NCBI GenBank assembly: GCA_963827705.1
Contig: CAWHBN010000016.1
Span: forward strand, 124,001-188,000
DNA: 64,000 nucleotides
Direction: 5' to 3'
DNA from: JACDAN01 sp963827705
GTDB lineage: Bacteria > Actinomycetota > Thermoleophilia > Gaiellales > Gaiellaceae
The translations under genes were made by a program, and so were the position numbers. Below the pieces are notes generated by a model. The model saw only the letters and a list, made by a program, of their open reading frames with translations. It had not been told where the DNA came from and searched no databases. The first letter of the stretch is position 1. Every line of letters starts with the position of its first letter. Of this stretch, positions 26,107 to 34,752 are shown piece after piece.

Positions 26107-27642
26107 ATGGCCGAGCGAGAACGTCCGATCCTCGAGCTGCGCGGGATCACAAAGTCCTTCCCGGGCGTCCTCGCCAACGACCACGTCGACTTCGACCTCC
26201 GCCGCGGCGAGGTCCACGCGCTTCTTGGTGAGAACGGAGCGGGGAAGTCGACGCTGATGAACATCCTCTACGGGCTGTACCACCCCGACGAGGGAGAGAT
26301 CCGCATCAACGGCGAGCCCGTACGCATTTCCTCGCCCAAAGCGGCGATCGAGTTGGGAGTCGGGATGGTGCACCAGCACTTCATGCTGATCCCGGTGATG
26401 ACCGTCGCCGAGAACATCGTCCTCGCCGAGGAACCGCGCACGGCCGGCGTCTTCCTCGACTACGACGCGGCGATTCGACGAGTCCGCGACCTCGCCGCCA
26501 CGTTCAACTTCGCCATCGACCCCGACGCCAAGGTCGAGAGGATCACCGTCGGGCAGCAGCAGCGCGTCGAGATCTTGAAGGCGCTTTTCCGGGGCGCGGA
26601 CATCCTGATCCTCGACGAGCCCACCGCTGTCTTGACTCCCCAGGAAGCCGACGAGCTCTTCGCAATCCTGCGCACGCTCCAGCGCGAGGGCATGTCGATC
26701 ATCTTCATCAGTCACAAGCTTCGTGAGGTGCTCGAGATCGCCGAGCGCGTCACCGTCCTCCGACGCGGCAAGAAGATCGACACGGTTCCTCGCGAAGGTG
26801 CGACTCCCCAGGGACTTGCGCGCCTGATGGTCGGCCGCGAAGTCCTGCTCAGGGTCGAGAAGCCGCCGGTCGATCCCGGCGAGCCCCTCCTCCGCGTCGA
26901 GAACCTGCAGGTACTCGACGACCGTGACCTCGAAGCCGTGCGCGGCGTCTCGCTCGACGTGCGGGCGCGGGAGATCGTCGCGCTCGCAGGTGTCGACGGG
27001 AACGGCCAGAGCGAGTTCATCGAGGCCCTCTCCGGCCTCCGCAAGTCGAGCGGCGGCAGCATCCAGATCGCAGGCCGTGACGTGACGGCCTCGAACGCAC
27101 ATAGCCGGTACGACTCGGGCCTCGGCCACATCCCCGAGGATCGCCAGCGGCGCGGCCTCGTCCTCGAGTTCACCCTCGCCGAGAACCTGACGCTCCACGA
27201 CTTCGACAAGCAGCCCTTCGCGAAGTTCGGCTGGCTGCGGCCGGGACGGGTCGTCGCCTGGGCGAGGAAGCTCCTCCAGGAGTTCGATGTTCGCGGCGGC
27301 GGACCGCGGACGCGGGCGGGCGCATTGTCGGGCGGAAACCAGCAGAAGGTGGTGGTCGCGCGCGAGGTCGCACGTGACCCGCGCGTGTTGATCGCCGCCC
27401 AGCCCACACGCGGCCTCGACGTCGGCGCAATCGAGTTCGTCCATCGCCGGCTCGTCGAGGAGCGTGACGAAGGCCGCGCGGTGCTTCTCGTCTCACTCGA
27501 GCTGGAGGAAGTGTTGTCCCTCGCCGATCGAATCCTGGTCCTCTACGAGGGGCAGATCGTCGCGGAGTACGGCCCCGACGTCAGCGAGGAGGAGCTCGGA
27601 ATCGCGATGACGGGCGGGAGGATCGAGGAGGTGGCGTCGTGA
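26107..27642 (+). CDS. ABC transporter ATP-binding protein, two ABC domains (nucleoside/sugar type)
   Basis: 511 residues with two tandem nucleotide-binding domains. The first has Walker A GENGAGKST, signature VGQQQRVEILKAL and Walker B ILILDEPTAVLTP. The second has the degenerate GVDGNGQSEF, signature LSGGNQQKVVVAREV and VLIAAQPTRGLDVGA, the pattern typical of RbsA/NupA-like ATPases. Between them, VGREVLLRVEKPP is a linker. It powers the BMP-type importer. ATG 26107 is 15 nt after the intergenic hairpin; a TAGGAT at 26092 could act as an internal -10. Confidence 0.93.
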   Translation: MAERERPILELRGITKSFPGVLANDHVDFDLRRGEVHALLGENGAGKSTLMNILYGLYHPDEGEIRINGEPVRISSPKAAIELGVGMVHQHFMLIPVMTVAENIVLAEEPRTAGVFLDYDAAIRRVRDLAATFNFAIDPDAKVERITVGQQQRVEILKALFRGADILILDEPTAVLTPQEADELFAILRTLQREGMSIIFISHKLREVLEIAERVTVLRRGKKIDTVPREGATPQGLARLMVGREVLLRVEKPPVDPGEPLLRVENLQVLDDRDLEAVRGVSLDVRAREIVALAGVDGNGQSEFIEALSGLRKSSGGSIQIAGRDVTASNAHSRYDSGLGHIPEDRQRRGLVLEFTLAENLTLHDFDKQPFAKFGWLRPGRVVAWARKLLQEFDVRGGGPRTRAGALSGGNQQKVVVAREVARDPRVLIAAQPTRGLDVGAIEFVHRRLVEERDEGRAVLLVSLELEEVLSLADRILVLYEGQIVAEYGPDVSEEELGIAMTGGRIEEVAS

Positions 27643-28871
27643 GCGACGTTGCACCTCCGCCCGAGCCGAAACCGGCGTCCGACCCCGACGCGATGCCCAG
27701 CATGGCCGCCCGCATGGACCTCTACACGCGGGCAGGCGGAGTCATCACACCGGTCCTCACAGCGTTGTTCGCCTTCTTCGTCGGAGGGCTCGTCGTCCTC
27801 TTCACCACGGGCAAGAACCCGATCGACACCTACAAGGCGATCTTCAACGGCACCGGCCTCAACTGGTTCTTCCCCTGGGTTCGCGGCCAGGAGCGGTTCA
27901 TTGCGGGCCTCAACCTCCAGCAGACGCTGATCATCACGACGACGCTGATCTTCGTCGGCCTCGCGGTGGCCTTCGCGTTCCGCTGCGGGCTCTTCAACAT
28001 CGGCGGCCAGGGCCAGTACATCGCCGGGATGATCGCCGCATCGCAGGTCGGAGTGGCGATGCCGGATCTGCCGCACGTTCCCCACATCGTTCTCGCCGCC
28101 GGCGCCGGAGCTCTCGCAGGTGCTCTGTGGGCCGGAATCGCCGGAATCCTCAAGGCGACCGTCGGCGCCCACGAGGTGATCTCGACGATCATGCTCAACT
28201 GGACGGCGCTCTGGATCGGCAGCTACCTGGTCGGGTTCCAGGGGCCGCTTCAGGATCCGGCGCAGGAGTCCGTGCCGGTCACGGAGCCGATCTCCGAGGG
28301 GGCGAAACTCAACGTCTTCTGGGGCGACCCGATCCTGCAGGGCCTCCACATCGGCTTCTTTGCGGCCATCGGCTGCTTGATCCTCTTCTGGGTCGTCCTG
28401 AACAGGACGACCCTGGGGTTCGAGGTCCGCGCTGTCGGCTTCAACCCGGAGGCCGCGAGGTACAGCGGAATCAGCGTCGGACGCAACTACTTCCTGGCGA
28501 TGGCGATCTCCGGAGCCTTCGCCGGGCTCGCGGGCGGCGTCGACCTGCTCGGCTGGCTCTTCCGCGTCGACCTGACGAGCGTGCAGGTCTCCTCCCAGGT
28601 CGCGTTCATCGGGATCGCAGTCGCCCTCCTCGGCCGCAACACCGCGGTCGGCATCTTCTTCAGCGCGCTCCTCTTCGGTGCGCTGCTGAACGGCACGTCG
28701 ACCCGCAACCTCGATCCCACGATCTTCGCGCCGGAGCTCGCAAGCAACCTGACGCTGATCATCCAGGGGCTCGTCGTCCTCTTCGTCGGCGCCGACCTGC
28801 TGATCCTCTACCTGTGGCGCGCACGGCTCAAGCTCCGCCGTAAGCGGCCCGAGGCGGTGAAGGGCCTCTGA
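27639..28871 (+). CDS. ABC transporter permease (nucleoside importer, first subunit)
   Basis: 410 residues with about 8-10 membrane helices of the BPD_transp_2 family. Landmarks include TTTLIFVGLAVAFAFRCGLFNIGGQGQYIAG, AGIAGILKATVGAHEVISTIMLNWTALWIG and the cytoplasmic NRTTLGFEVRAVGFNPEAARYSGISVGRN, which resembles the coupling-loop region of RbsC/NupB-like permeases. GTG 27639 overlaps the ATPase stop by 4 nt. Confidence 0.92.
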   Translation: MSDVAPPPEPKPASDPDAMPSMAARMDLYTRAGGVITPVLTALFAFFVGGLVVLFTTGKNPIDTYKAIFNGTGLNWFFPWVRGQERFIAGLNLQQTLIITTTLIFVGLAVAFAFRCGLFNIGGQGQYIAGMIAASQVGVAMPDLPHVPHIVLAAGAGALAGALWAGIAGILKATVGAHEVISTIMLNWTALWIGSYLVGFQGPLQDPAQESVPVTEPISEGAKLNVFWGDPILQGLHIGFFAAIGCLILFWVVLNRTTLGFEVRAVGFNPEAARYSGISVGRNYFLAMAISGAFAGLAGGVDLLGWLFRVDLTSVQVSSQVAFIGIAVALLGRNTAVGIFFSALLFGALLNGTSTRNLDPTIFAPELASNLTLIIQGLVVLFVGADLLILYLWRARLKLRRKRPEAVKGL

Positions 28872-28903
28872 GCGTCCGGGTCGAGAGCATCCTGCAGCGC
28901 GCC

Positions 28904-30106
28904 GTGCACCCGCGGATCGAGCCCGGGCTCGCCCTCGGGGTCGCTTCCATCCTGCTCGGCCTCATTGCCTTCTGGGTCGCCCTTCCGCCGCTGACCACAC
29001 GAACGGCCGCGTTGCCGATCGCGATCGGCCTCGGCGGGCTGGGGGCAGGCCTCTGGTCGTGGCGGCACGGCTACACGCGGCTGGGATGGAGCGGCGTCTG
29101 CATCGCGATCATCGGGCTCCTCGGCGGCCTTCTGGCCACAAACGCGGCAGTGGGGAACCTCGAGGTCGTGATTACGTGGTCGGCGCTGTTCGCCGCCACG
29201 CTTCGCTTCGCCACGCCGCTGACGTTCGCCGCAATCGGCGGCCTGTTCTCCGAGCGGAGCGGCGTCGTCAACATCGGCCTCGAGGGGATGATGTTGATGG
29301 GGGCGTTCTTCGGCGTCTACGGCGCGGACAAGACGGGTTCGTGGGTCCTCGGCATCCTCATCGGCATGCTGGCCGGGGCGTCGCTGGCGCTCGTGCACGC
29401 AGCCTTCTCGATCCACCTTCGCTCCGACCAGATCGTCAGCGGGACGGCGATCAACTTCCTCGCACTGGGAATCACGGGCTACGTCTACATCGATACGTAC
29501 GGAAACGAGGGGACGCCCGGCGACCTCCCGCAGGTTCCCGACGTGCATCTCGACTGGCTCGCACGAATCCCGCCCGAGGGGCTCGGCTCCTTTCTCGAGC
29601 GAACGTTCGGCCAGCTGAACCTCCTCGTGTGGCTCGCATTGGCGACCGTCGTTCTCGCCTGGATCATCGTCTTCAAGACGGCGGTCGGGCTCCGGATCCG
29701 TGCCGTCGGCGAGCATCCGAGGGCGGCAGACACGGTTGGGATCTCCGTCTACGCGACGAGGTATGCAGCAGTGATCGTCTCCGGTGCGTTGGCCGCGATG
29801 GGCGGTGTCTACCTCTCGCTTGGCTTCGTGCACTCCTTCACCGAGAACATGACGGCAGGACGTGGCTTCATCGCTCTGGCGGCGCTGATCTTCGGCAAGT
29901 GGCACCCGTTCGGTGCGCTCGGCGCCGCCCTCCTCTTCGGCTTCGCGAGCGCTGTCGCGCCGCGGCTCGAGAACGTCGAAGGGTGGGCGACCTACGGCAC
30001 GCTCTTCCAGGCGCTTCCCTACGTCCTGACCCTCATCGCCGTCGCCGGCGTGATCGGCCGTTCGATCCCGCCCGCAGCCATTGGCCGGCCCTACGAAAAG
30101 CAGTAG
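28904..30106 (+). CDS. ABC transporter permease (nucleoside importer, second subunit)
   Basis: 400 residues, about ten membrane helices, BPD_transp_2 family. ATPLTFAAIGGLFSERSGVVNIGLEGMMLMGAFFGVYGA and KTAVGLRIRAVGEHPRAADTVGISVYATRYAAV are the conserved N-terminal and coupling-loop segments. GTG 28904 is the first standard start; the frame is open 12 codons further back to a CTG at 28868 that would give the 4-nt overlap usual in this operon, so the true start may be there. It pairs with the preceding permease. Confidence 0.9.
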   Translation: MHPRIEPGLALGVASILLGLIAFWVALPPLTTRTAALPIAIGLGGLGAGLWSWRHGYTRLGWSGVCIAIIGLLGGLLATNAAVGNLEVVITWSALFAATLRFATPLTFAAIGGLFSERSGVVNIGLEGMMLMGAFFGVYGADKTGSWVLGILIGMLAGASLALVHAAFSIHLRSDQIVSGTAINFLALGITGYVYIDTYGNEGTPGDLPQVPDVHLDWLARIPPEGLGSFLERTFGQLNLLVWLALATVVLAWIIVFKTAVGLRIRAVGEHPRAADTVGISVYATRYAAVIVSGALAAMGGVYLSLGFVHSFTENMTAGRGFIALAALIFGKWHPFGALGAALLFGFASAVAPRLENVEGWATYGTLFQALPYVLTLIAVAGVIGRSIPPAAIGRPYEKQ

Positions 30107-30443
30107 CGAGGACCGGCCCACGAGCGTCAGCGCGGTGTTCTCCGTGCTGTTCGGGCTGGCCGGCGTCGCTGTGATCCCCGCCGCCGTGATCGCGGCGGAG
30201 TTCTACGACGTGATGACGCTGCTCGAGTCGGCAGTCTCGATCCCGCCGGCGTTCGTGCTGTCGCTGACCGCGATCATCCTGGGCCGTCGCGGGCGCCGGC
30301 AAGCCGACCGGACACTCGGCAGGACTCGTGGCCGGTCGGTCGCCGCCGTGGGCCGCGTCCTCGGATACGCCGGCCTCTACCTGGCCGTGACCGCCACGAT
30401 CTCCGTGGCCACCTACTACGTACTGCGGGAATTCGCAGCCTGA
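30081..30443 (+). CDS. Small membrane protein (DUF4190-like)
   Basis: 120 residues from TTG 30081, overlapping the permease gene by 26 nt; GTG 30135 is an alternative. Two to three hydrophobic helices (VFSVLFGLAGVAVIPAAVIAA; AVSIPPAFVLSLTAIILG; VGRVLGYAGLYLAVTATISVATYYVL) are separated by a basic loop RRGRRQADRTLGRTRGRS. The helix-G(R)RxRR-helix layout resembles DUF4190 proteins. Function unknown; the position suggests co-transcription with the importer. Confidence 0.65.
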   Translation: MAGPTKSSSEDRPTSVSAVFSVLFGLAGVAVIPAAVIAAEFYDVMTLLESAVSIPPAFVLSLTAIILGRRGRRQADRTLGRTRGRSVAAVGRVLGYAGLYLAVTATISVATYYVLREFAA

Positions 30444-30461
30444 GAGAGGTCCGCCTACAAT
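30432..30461 (+). promoter_or_regulatory. Promoter of the RodZ-like gene
   Basis: TTCGCA (30432-30437), 18-nt spacer, TACAAT (30456-30461), a near-consensus -10. The GTG start at 30474 follows 12 nt later, leaving a leader of only a few bases. Confidence 0.55.
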
Positions 30462-30473
30462 CGGGCGGCCGCC

Positions 30474-31220
30474 GTGTTCGAGATTGGTAACAGCCTGCGC
30501 GAGGCGCGCCTGCGCCAGGGCCTCGAGTTCGTCGAGGTGGAGCAGGCGACCAAGATTCGCGGCAAGTATCTGCGCGCCCTCGAGGACGAGCAGTTCGACA
30601 TCCTCCCGGGCCAGACGTACGTCAAGGGCTTCCTCAGGACGTACGCGGAGTACCTGGGCCTCGACGGGCAGCTCTACGTCGACGAGTACAACTCGCGGTA
30701 CATCCCCGGCGACGAGGAGACGCCGCTTCGGGCGCAGAACAAGTCGACGGTCGGGCGGAACCCGCGAGTGGAGTCGAGCGTCGTCCTGGTCGCGCTCGCA
30801 GCCATCGGGATCGTCACGGCACTCGTCGTCGTCGCCTGGCGGTTCGGCAGCGATACGCCCGAGACGGCCATTCCGGACTTCTCCTCGCAGCCTCCCGCAG
30901 AGACCCGCGCGAAGCAGCCTGCTCGCAAGCGCGCGCGTCCCGCGGCGCCGATCGCGCGCCTGACGATCACCGGTGCGCTCGGCGACTCCTGGGTGGAGGT
31001 GCATCAGCGCACCGCCGCCGGCCGGGAGCTGTACCGCGGCACGCTCGAGGCAGGCTCGACGATCCGCTTCGCCCAGCGCCGGATGCACGTCGTCATGGGC
31101 CGGCCTGGGAATCTTCGGCTCAAGGTGAACGGGCGTGTCGTGGGGGTGCCCGGACGCGGCAACACGACGGCGGTCGTGATCACTGCACGGCGTGTGATTC
31201 CGGTTCGCTCTCCCGCTTGA
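30474..31220 (+). CDS. RodZ-like helix-turn-helix membrane protein
   Basis: 248 residues. Residues 1-75 form the HTH_25 domain: FEIGNSLREARLRQGLEFVEVEQATKIRGKYLRALE, then GQTYVKGFLRTYAEYLGLD. A single membrane helix (VVLVALAAIGIVTALVVVAW, about 102-122) separates it from an extracytoplasmic, proline-rich linker and a beta-rich DUF4115-type domain (LTITGALGDSWVEVHQ; LEAGSTIRFAQRR; LRLKVNGRVV). RodZ links MreB to the membrane in rods; in actinobacteria the role is less clear. The stop overlaps the cinA start. Confidence 0.88.
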   Translation: MFEIGNSLREARLRQGLEFVEVEQATKIRGKYLRALEDEQFDILPGQTYVKGFLRTYAEYLGLDGQLYVDEYNSRYIPGDEETPLRAQNKSTVGRNPRVESSVVLVALAAIGIVTALVVVAWRFGSDTPETAIPDFSSQPPAETRAKQPARKRARPAAPIARLTITGALGDSWVEVHQRTAAGRELYRGTLEAGSTIRFAQRRMHVVMGRPGNLRLKVNGRVVGVPGRGNTTAVVITARRVIPVRSPA

Positions 31221-32488
31221 GCAATCCGACAGCGGTCGTCCTCGTCACGGGGAGTGAGCTCGTCCGCGGCGGTCGCACCGACGAGAACGGCCCGTTCCTG
31301 GCGCGCGAGCTGAGCACCCGCGGGATCGAGCCGGAGCGCATCCTGGTCGTCGGAGACCATCCCGAGGGGCTCGAGGCGGCCTTTCGGGAGTCGCTCGGCG
31401 CAGGCCTCGTCGTGACCTCCGGTGGGCTCGGGCCGACGCACGACGACCGGACCGTGGAGACGCTGGCCCGGGTCGCCGGCCGGGAGCTCGTGGTCGATCC
31501 GGCCCTCGAGCGCGAGATCGGCGGGGTCGTCCGCGGGCTCTCGGAGCGGTTTCGGCGCCCGTACGAGGAGTTCGAGTCCGGCGTTCGGAAGCAGGCGACG
31601 ATCCCGGAAGGCGCCGAGTCGCTCGGCCTGGCCGGCACAGCACCGGGCCTCGTCCTGGAAGTGGAGGGGAGCGTCGTGGTCGTGCTGCCCGGGCCGCCGG
31701 GGGAGCTCCAACGGTTGTGGGCGCGGGCGCTCGAGACGGCGGCTGTCCAGCGTGTGCTGGAGGCGGCGAGCCGACCCGACCACCGCATTCTCCGGTTCTT
31801 CGGCCTGCCCGAGTCGGCCGTGGCCCGGGTGGTCGAGCGGGCCGGGGGAGAGGGCGAGGGCGTCGACATCACGATCTGCGCGCACGACCTCGAGGTACAG
31901 GTCGACCTCGTCGTCCGGCCTGGCGCGGAGAGCCATGCGAACACCCTCCAACGGGCGCTGGCCGAGGGACTGCCGCAGGCGCTGTTCGCCGACGACGAGC
32001 GTCCCGTCGAGGAGCTCGTGCTGGATCTGGCCCGAGAGCAGCGGTTTTCGATCGCAGCAGCCGAGAGCTGCACCGGCGGGCTCGTGGCTGCGCGGCTCAC
32101 GTCGGTGCCCGGCTCGAGCGAGACGTTCGCAGGCGGCGTCGTGGCCTACGACAATCGCCTGAAGCGCGAGCTGCTCGCGGTCTCCGACGCCATCCTGACC
32201 CGGCACGGTGCGGTCTCGGCGGAAACGGCGGCGGCAATGGCGCAGGGCGTCCGGGGGACGCTCGGCGCGGACGTGGGCGTGTCGGTCACGGGCATCGCGG
32301 GGCCGGGCGGAGGGACGGCCGAGAAGCCGGTCGGCCTGGTCCACCTGCATGCGTCGACCCCGGCGGCGGAGGAGGCGATGAAGCTCCATCTCCCCGGAGA
32401 CCGGGCCGCGGTCCGACGGCGTGCGGCGGCCTCGGCGCTTCACCTGCTGAGGCGCGTTCTGGCACAGAGCCGGCACACACAGGCGTGA
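31217..32488 (+). CDS. cinA: CinA family competence/damage-inducible protein
   Basis: 423 residues. N-terminal molybdopterin-binding-like (COG1058) domain: LVTGSELVRGGRTDENGPFLARELSTRG, TSGGLGPTHDDRTVE, PGPPGELQ. C-terminal nicotinamide-nucleotide amidase domain (about 265-415): AAESCTGGLVAARLTSVPGSSETFAGGVVAYDN and GVSVTGIAGPGGGTAEKPVGLV. It removes deamidated or ADP-ribose-type pyridine nucleotides; cinA often sits upstream of recA, as here. TTG 31217 overlaps the RodZ-like gene stop by 4 nt. Confidence 0.93.
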   Translation: MSNPTAVVLVTGSELVRGGRTDENGPFLARELSTRGIEPERILVVGDHPEGLEAAFRESLGAGLVVTSGGLGPTHDDRTVETLARVAGRELVVDPALEREIGGVVRGLSERFRRPYEEFESGVRKQATIPEGAESLGLAGTAPGLVLEVEGSVVVVLPGPPGELQRLWARALETAAVQRVLEAASRPDHRILRFFGLPESAVARVVERAGGEGEGVDITICAHDLEVQVDLVVRPGAESHANTLQRALAEGLPQALFADDERPVEELVLDLAREQRFSIAAAESCTGGLVAARLTSVPGSSETFAGGVVAYDNRLKRELLAVSDAILTRHGAVSAETAAAMAQGVRGTLGADVGVSVTGIAGPGGGTAEKPVGLVHLHASTPAAEEAMKLHLPGDRAAVRRRAAASALHLLRRVLAQSRHTQA

Positions 32489-33037
32489 GCTCGGCGGGTA
32501 GCGTCGAGGGCAGTGAGCGACTGCGCCTCTTCTGTGCCCTCAGGCTTCCCGATTCCACGCTCGACAGGCTCGAGCAGTGGCAGTCCGAGCACCTCCGGGA
32601 GGGAAGGATCGTCCCGCGCGAGCATCTTCACGTCACGCTCGCGTTCCTCGGGTCGAGGCCGTCAACGGAGCTTGCCGCCGTCGCCGGCGCGCTCGGAGAG
32701 GCGGCCGCACACCCCGGAGAGATCGTCTTCTCGGCCGTTCGCTACCGGGAGACGAGAAGCGTCGGGATGGTCGTCCTGGAAGACGAGACGGGGGAAGGAG
32801 CACGGGTCGCAGAGGCGCTCTTCGACCGCCTGGAGCGTCTCGGCGTGTACGAGCGCGAAGGATCGGCCGTGGCTCCCGCACGTCACGGTTCTGCGCTTCC
32901 GCTCGCGGCCCAGGCTGGATCCGCCGGTGCCGGATCTCGGGCACTTCCGACCGTCCGACGCTGCTGTTTACATGTCAGCCCTGCGGCCGACCGGGGCGCA
33001 GTACAGAGTCTTGGAATCGGTACCGCTAGGAGGTTGA
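32485..33037 (+). CDS. thpR: RNA 2',3'-cyclic phosphodiesterase (ThpR), interrupted by a one-base frameshift
   Basis: The first frame from GTG 32485 (overlapping cinA) reads RLRLFCALRLPDSTLDRLEQW, then HLHVTLAFLGS, the first HxT motif of the 2H phosphoesterase family. After residue about 125 (YEREG) the second motif, WLPHVTVLRFRS, and the expected ending YRVLESVPLGG lie in the next frame to stop 33037. Removing one base near 32861-32864 (GGATCGG to GGACGG) restores EGRPWLPHVTV. The repaired protein is about 183 residues, normal for ThpR. Real mutation and sequence error are both possible. Confidence 0.8.
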
Positions 33038-33041
33038 TCGG

Positions 33042-34121
33042 ATGAGTCGCGAAGAGGCACTCGACACCGCTCTCGGACAGATCGAGCGCCAGTTCGGCAA
33101 GGGCGCCGTCATGCGGATGAACGACCGGGCCCACGTGTCGGTCGGCTCCGTGTCGACCGGGTCGCTCGCGCTCGACCTCGCGCTCGGGATCGGCGGCCTC
33201 CCGCGGGGCAGGATCGTCGAGATCTTCGGCCCGGAGTCCTCGGGAAAGACGACGCTCGTCTACCACGTGATCGCCGAGGCTCAGCGCCGAGGCGGCATCT
33301 GCGCCTTCATCGACGCCGAGCATGCGATGGACCCGCAGTACGCAGGCAAGATCGGCGTCAACATCGAGGATCTCCTGGTCTCGCAGCCGGACAACGGCGA
33401 GCAGGCGCTCGAGATCGCGGAGCTCCTGATCCGCAGCGGCGCGCTGTCCGTCGTCGCCGTGGACTCGGTCGCCGCGCTGACGCCGCGCGCCGAGATCGAG
33501 GGTGAGATGGGGGACAGCCACGTCGGCCTCCAGGCTCGACTGATGAGCCAGGCGCTCCGGAAGCTCGCCGGCACGCTGAACCGGACGGAGACGATCTGCA
33601 TCTTCACGAACCAGCTCCGCGAGAAGATCGGCGTCATGTTCGGGAATCCGGAGACGACTCCGGGCGGCCGCGCGCTCAAGTTCTACTCGTCGGTCCGCCT
33701 CGACATCCGCCGCATCGAGACGCTGAAGGACGGCGTCGAGGCGTTCGGCAACCGCGTCCGCGTCAAGGTCGTGAAGAACAAGGTCGCGCCGCCGTTCAAG
33801 CAGGCCGAGTTCGACATCATCTACGGGCAGGGAATCTCCTGGGAGGGCACGGTGCTCGATACCGGGCTCGAGCGGAAGGCGGTCCAGAAGTCTGGCTCCT
33901 ACTTCAGCTTCCAGGAGGAGCGGCTCGGCCAGGGACGCCAGAACGCGACCGCGTTCCTTCGAGAGCACCCCGACGTGACGCAGAAGATCCTCGCGCAGAT
34001 CCAGACCGAGGTCGGGCCGGACCAGGTCGTCTCCGCTCGGCTGCTTCCGACTGCGGAGGGCAACGGCACCACCGACGCGGCCGCCGAAGCAGAGGCGGAG
34101 GTCGCGGCCGCCGCCAAGTAG
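33042..34121 (+). CDS. recA: Recombinase RecA
   Basis: 359 residues. Begins ALDTALGQIERQFGKGAVMRM; Walker A GPESSGKTT; FIDAEHAMDPQYA; LLVSQPDNGEQALEIAE; loop regions EIEGEMGDSHVGLQARLMSQALRKL and FTNQLREKIGVMFGNPETTPGGRALKFY. It forms filaments on single-stranded DNA for recombination and SOS induction. The Shine-Dalgarno AGGAGG (33028-33033) lies at the end of thpR. No LexA-type palindrome is evident directly upstream, so recA is probably read from the cinA-thpR side. An Ala/Glu-rich C-terminus is present. Confidence 0.98.
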   Translation: MSREEALDTALGQIERQFGKGAVMRMNDRAHVSVGSVSTGSLALDLALGIGGLPRGRIVEIFGPESSGKTTLVYHVIAEAQRRGGICAFIDAEHAMDPQYAGKIGVNIEDLLVSQPDNGEQALEIAELLIRSGALSVVAVDSVAALTPRAEIEGEMGDSHVGLQARLMSQALRKLAGTLNRTETICIFTNQLREKIGVMFGNPETTPGGRALKFYSSVRLDIRRIETLKDGVEAFGNRVRVKVVKNKVAPPFKQAEFDIIYGQGISWEGTVLDTGLERKAVQKSGSYFSFQEERLGQGRQNATAFLREHPDVTQKILAQIQTEVGPDQVVSARLLPTAEGNGTTDAAAEAEAEVAAAAK

Positions 34122-34129
34122 GCGCGCCG

Positions 34130-34540
34130 TTGCCCCAGGCGAGGGAGCTCGCGCTCCGCGCGCTCAGCCATCGCGACCGCTCGCGTCGCGAGCTCGAGCT
34201 GCGCCTCGAGCGTGCCGGCATTCCGGCCGAGGAACGGGACGAGGCACTCGACGAGCTCGCCGCCGCCGGCCTCCAGTCGGACGCGCGTTTCGCGGAGGCC
34301 CGCGCGCGAGGCCTCGCGGCCAAGAACGGCAGCGATTCCCTGATCCGCAACGACCTCCGGCGCCACGGGATCGATCGGCAGGAGATCGCGGAGATCCTCG
34401 AGGGCCTCGAAGGCGAGGCCGAGCGCGCAGCGCGCATCTTCGAGCGGCGCGGAGGCGGTGACCGAGCGCTCCGCTATCTGGCCGCCAAGGGATTCTCGCG
34501 GGCCTCGCTCGAACCGCTCATCGACGATCCGGTATGCTGA
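34130..34540 (+). CDS. recX: Regulatory protein RecX
   Basis: 136 residues from TTG 34130, 8 bp after recA. Three-helix repeats typical of RecX: ALRALSHRDRSRRELELRLERAGIPAEERDEALDELAAAGLQSDARFAEARARGLAAKNG, then LRRHGIDRQEIAEILE and RRGGGDRALRYLAAKGFSRASLEPLID. RecX inhibits RecA filament growth; adjacency to recA is the rule. The TTG is inferred since no ATG/GTG occurs before the first helix. Confidence 0.9.
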   Translation: MPQARELALRALSHRDRSRRELELRLERAGIPAEERDEALDELAAAGLQSDARFAEARARGLAAKNGSDSLIRNDLRRHGIDRQEIAEILEGLEGEAERAARIFERRGGGDRALRYLAAKGFSRASLEPLIDDPVC

Positions 34541-34752
34541 GAAGCGCTTCACTCACCATTTTGCCTGCACAGACGCGTTTTCTGAGACCAATCGAAACCG
34601 ATCACTGATGAGGACACCAACCAGCGATGGGACGGAGGCGTCGCTAGCTAGAGCTCGCTAGCGGCACCGAACGGTACGGCCGTCGCCGACGGCCGCAAAT
34701 CAGAGCGCTCTGCTCGGGCCTGATGGTGGGGTAAACGACCCCAGGAGAGCCC
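34541..34752 (+). promoter_or_regulatory. 212-nt hairpin-rich leader before RNase Y
   Basis: The spacer is less GC-rich at its 5' end and holds a series of inverted repeats: ATCG/CGAT (34591-34602), GACG/CGTC (34631-34642), CGCTAGC/GCTAGCG (34642-34663), CGGCCGTC/GACGGCCG (34677-34695), CAGAGCGCTCTG (34701-34712) and TGGGGT/ACCCCA (34727-34743). The last stem is just before AGGAGAG and the rny ATG. TATGCT at 34533-34538, in the end of recX, could be the -10, giving a leader of about 208 nt. A regulatory role is inference. Confidence 0.5.

Noticed and set aside
34591..34640. CTGATGAG with a nearby GAAAC, suggesting a hammerhead ribozyme before rny
   Set aside because: The GAAAC lies only a few bases upstream of CTGATGA, leaving no room for stems I and III, and no GAAA follows at stem II distance. 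The core cannot be assembled.
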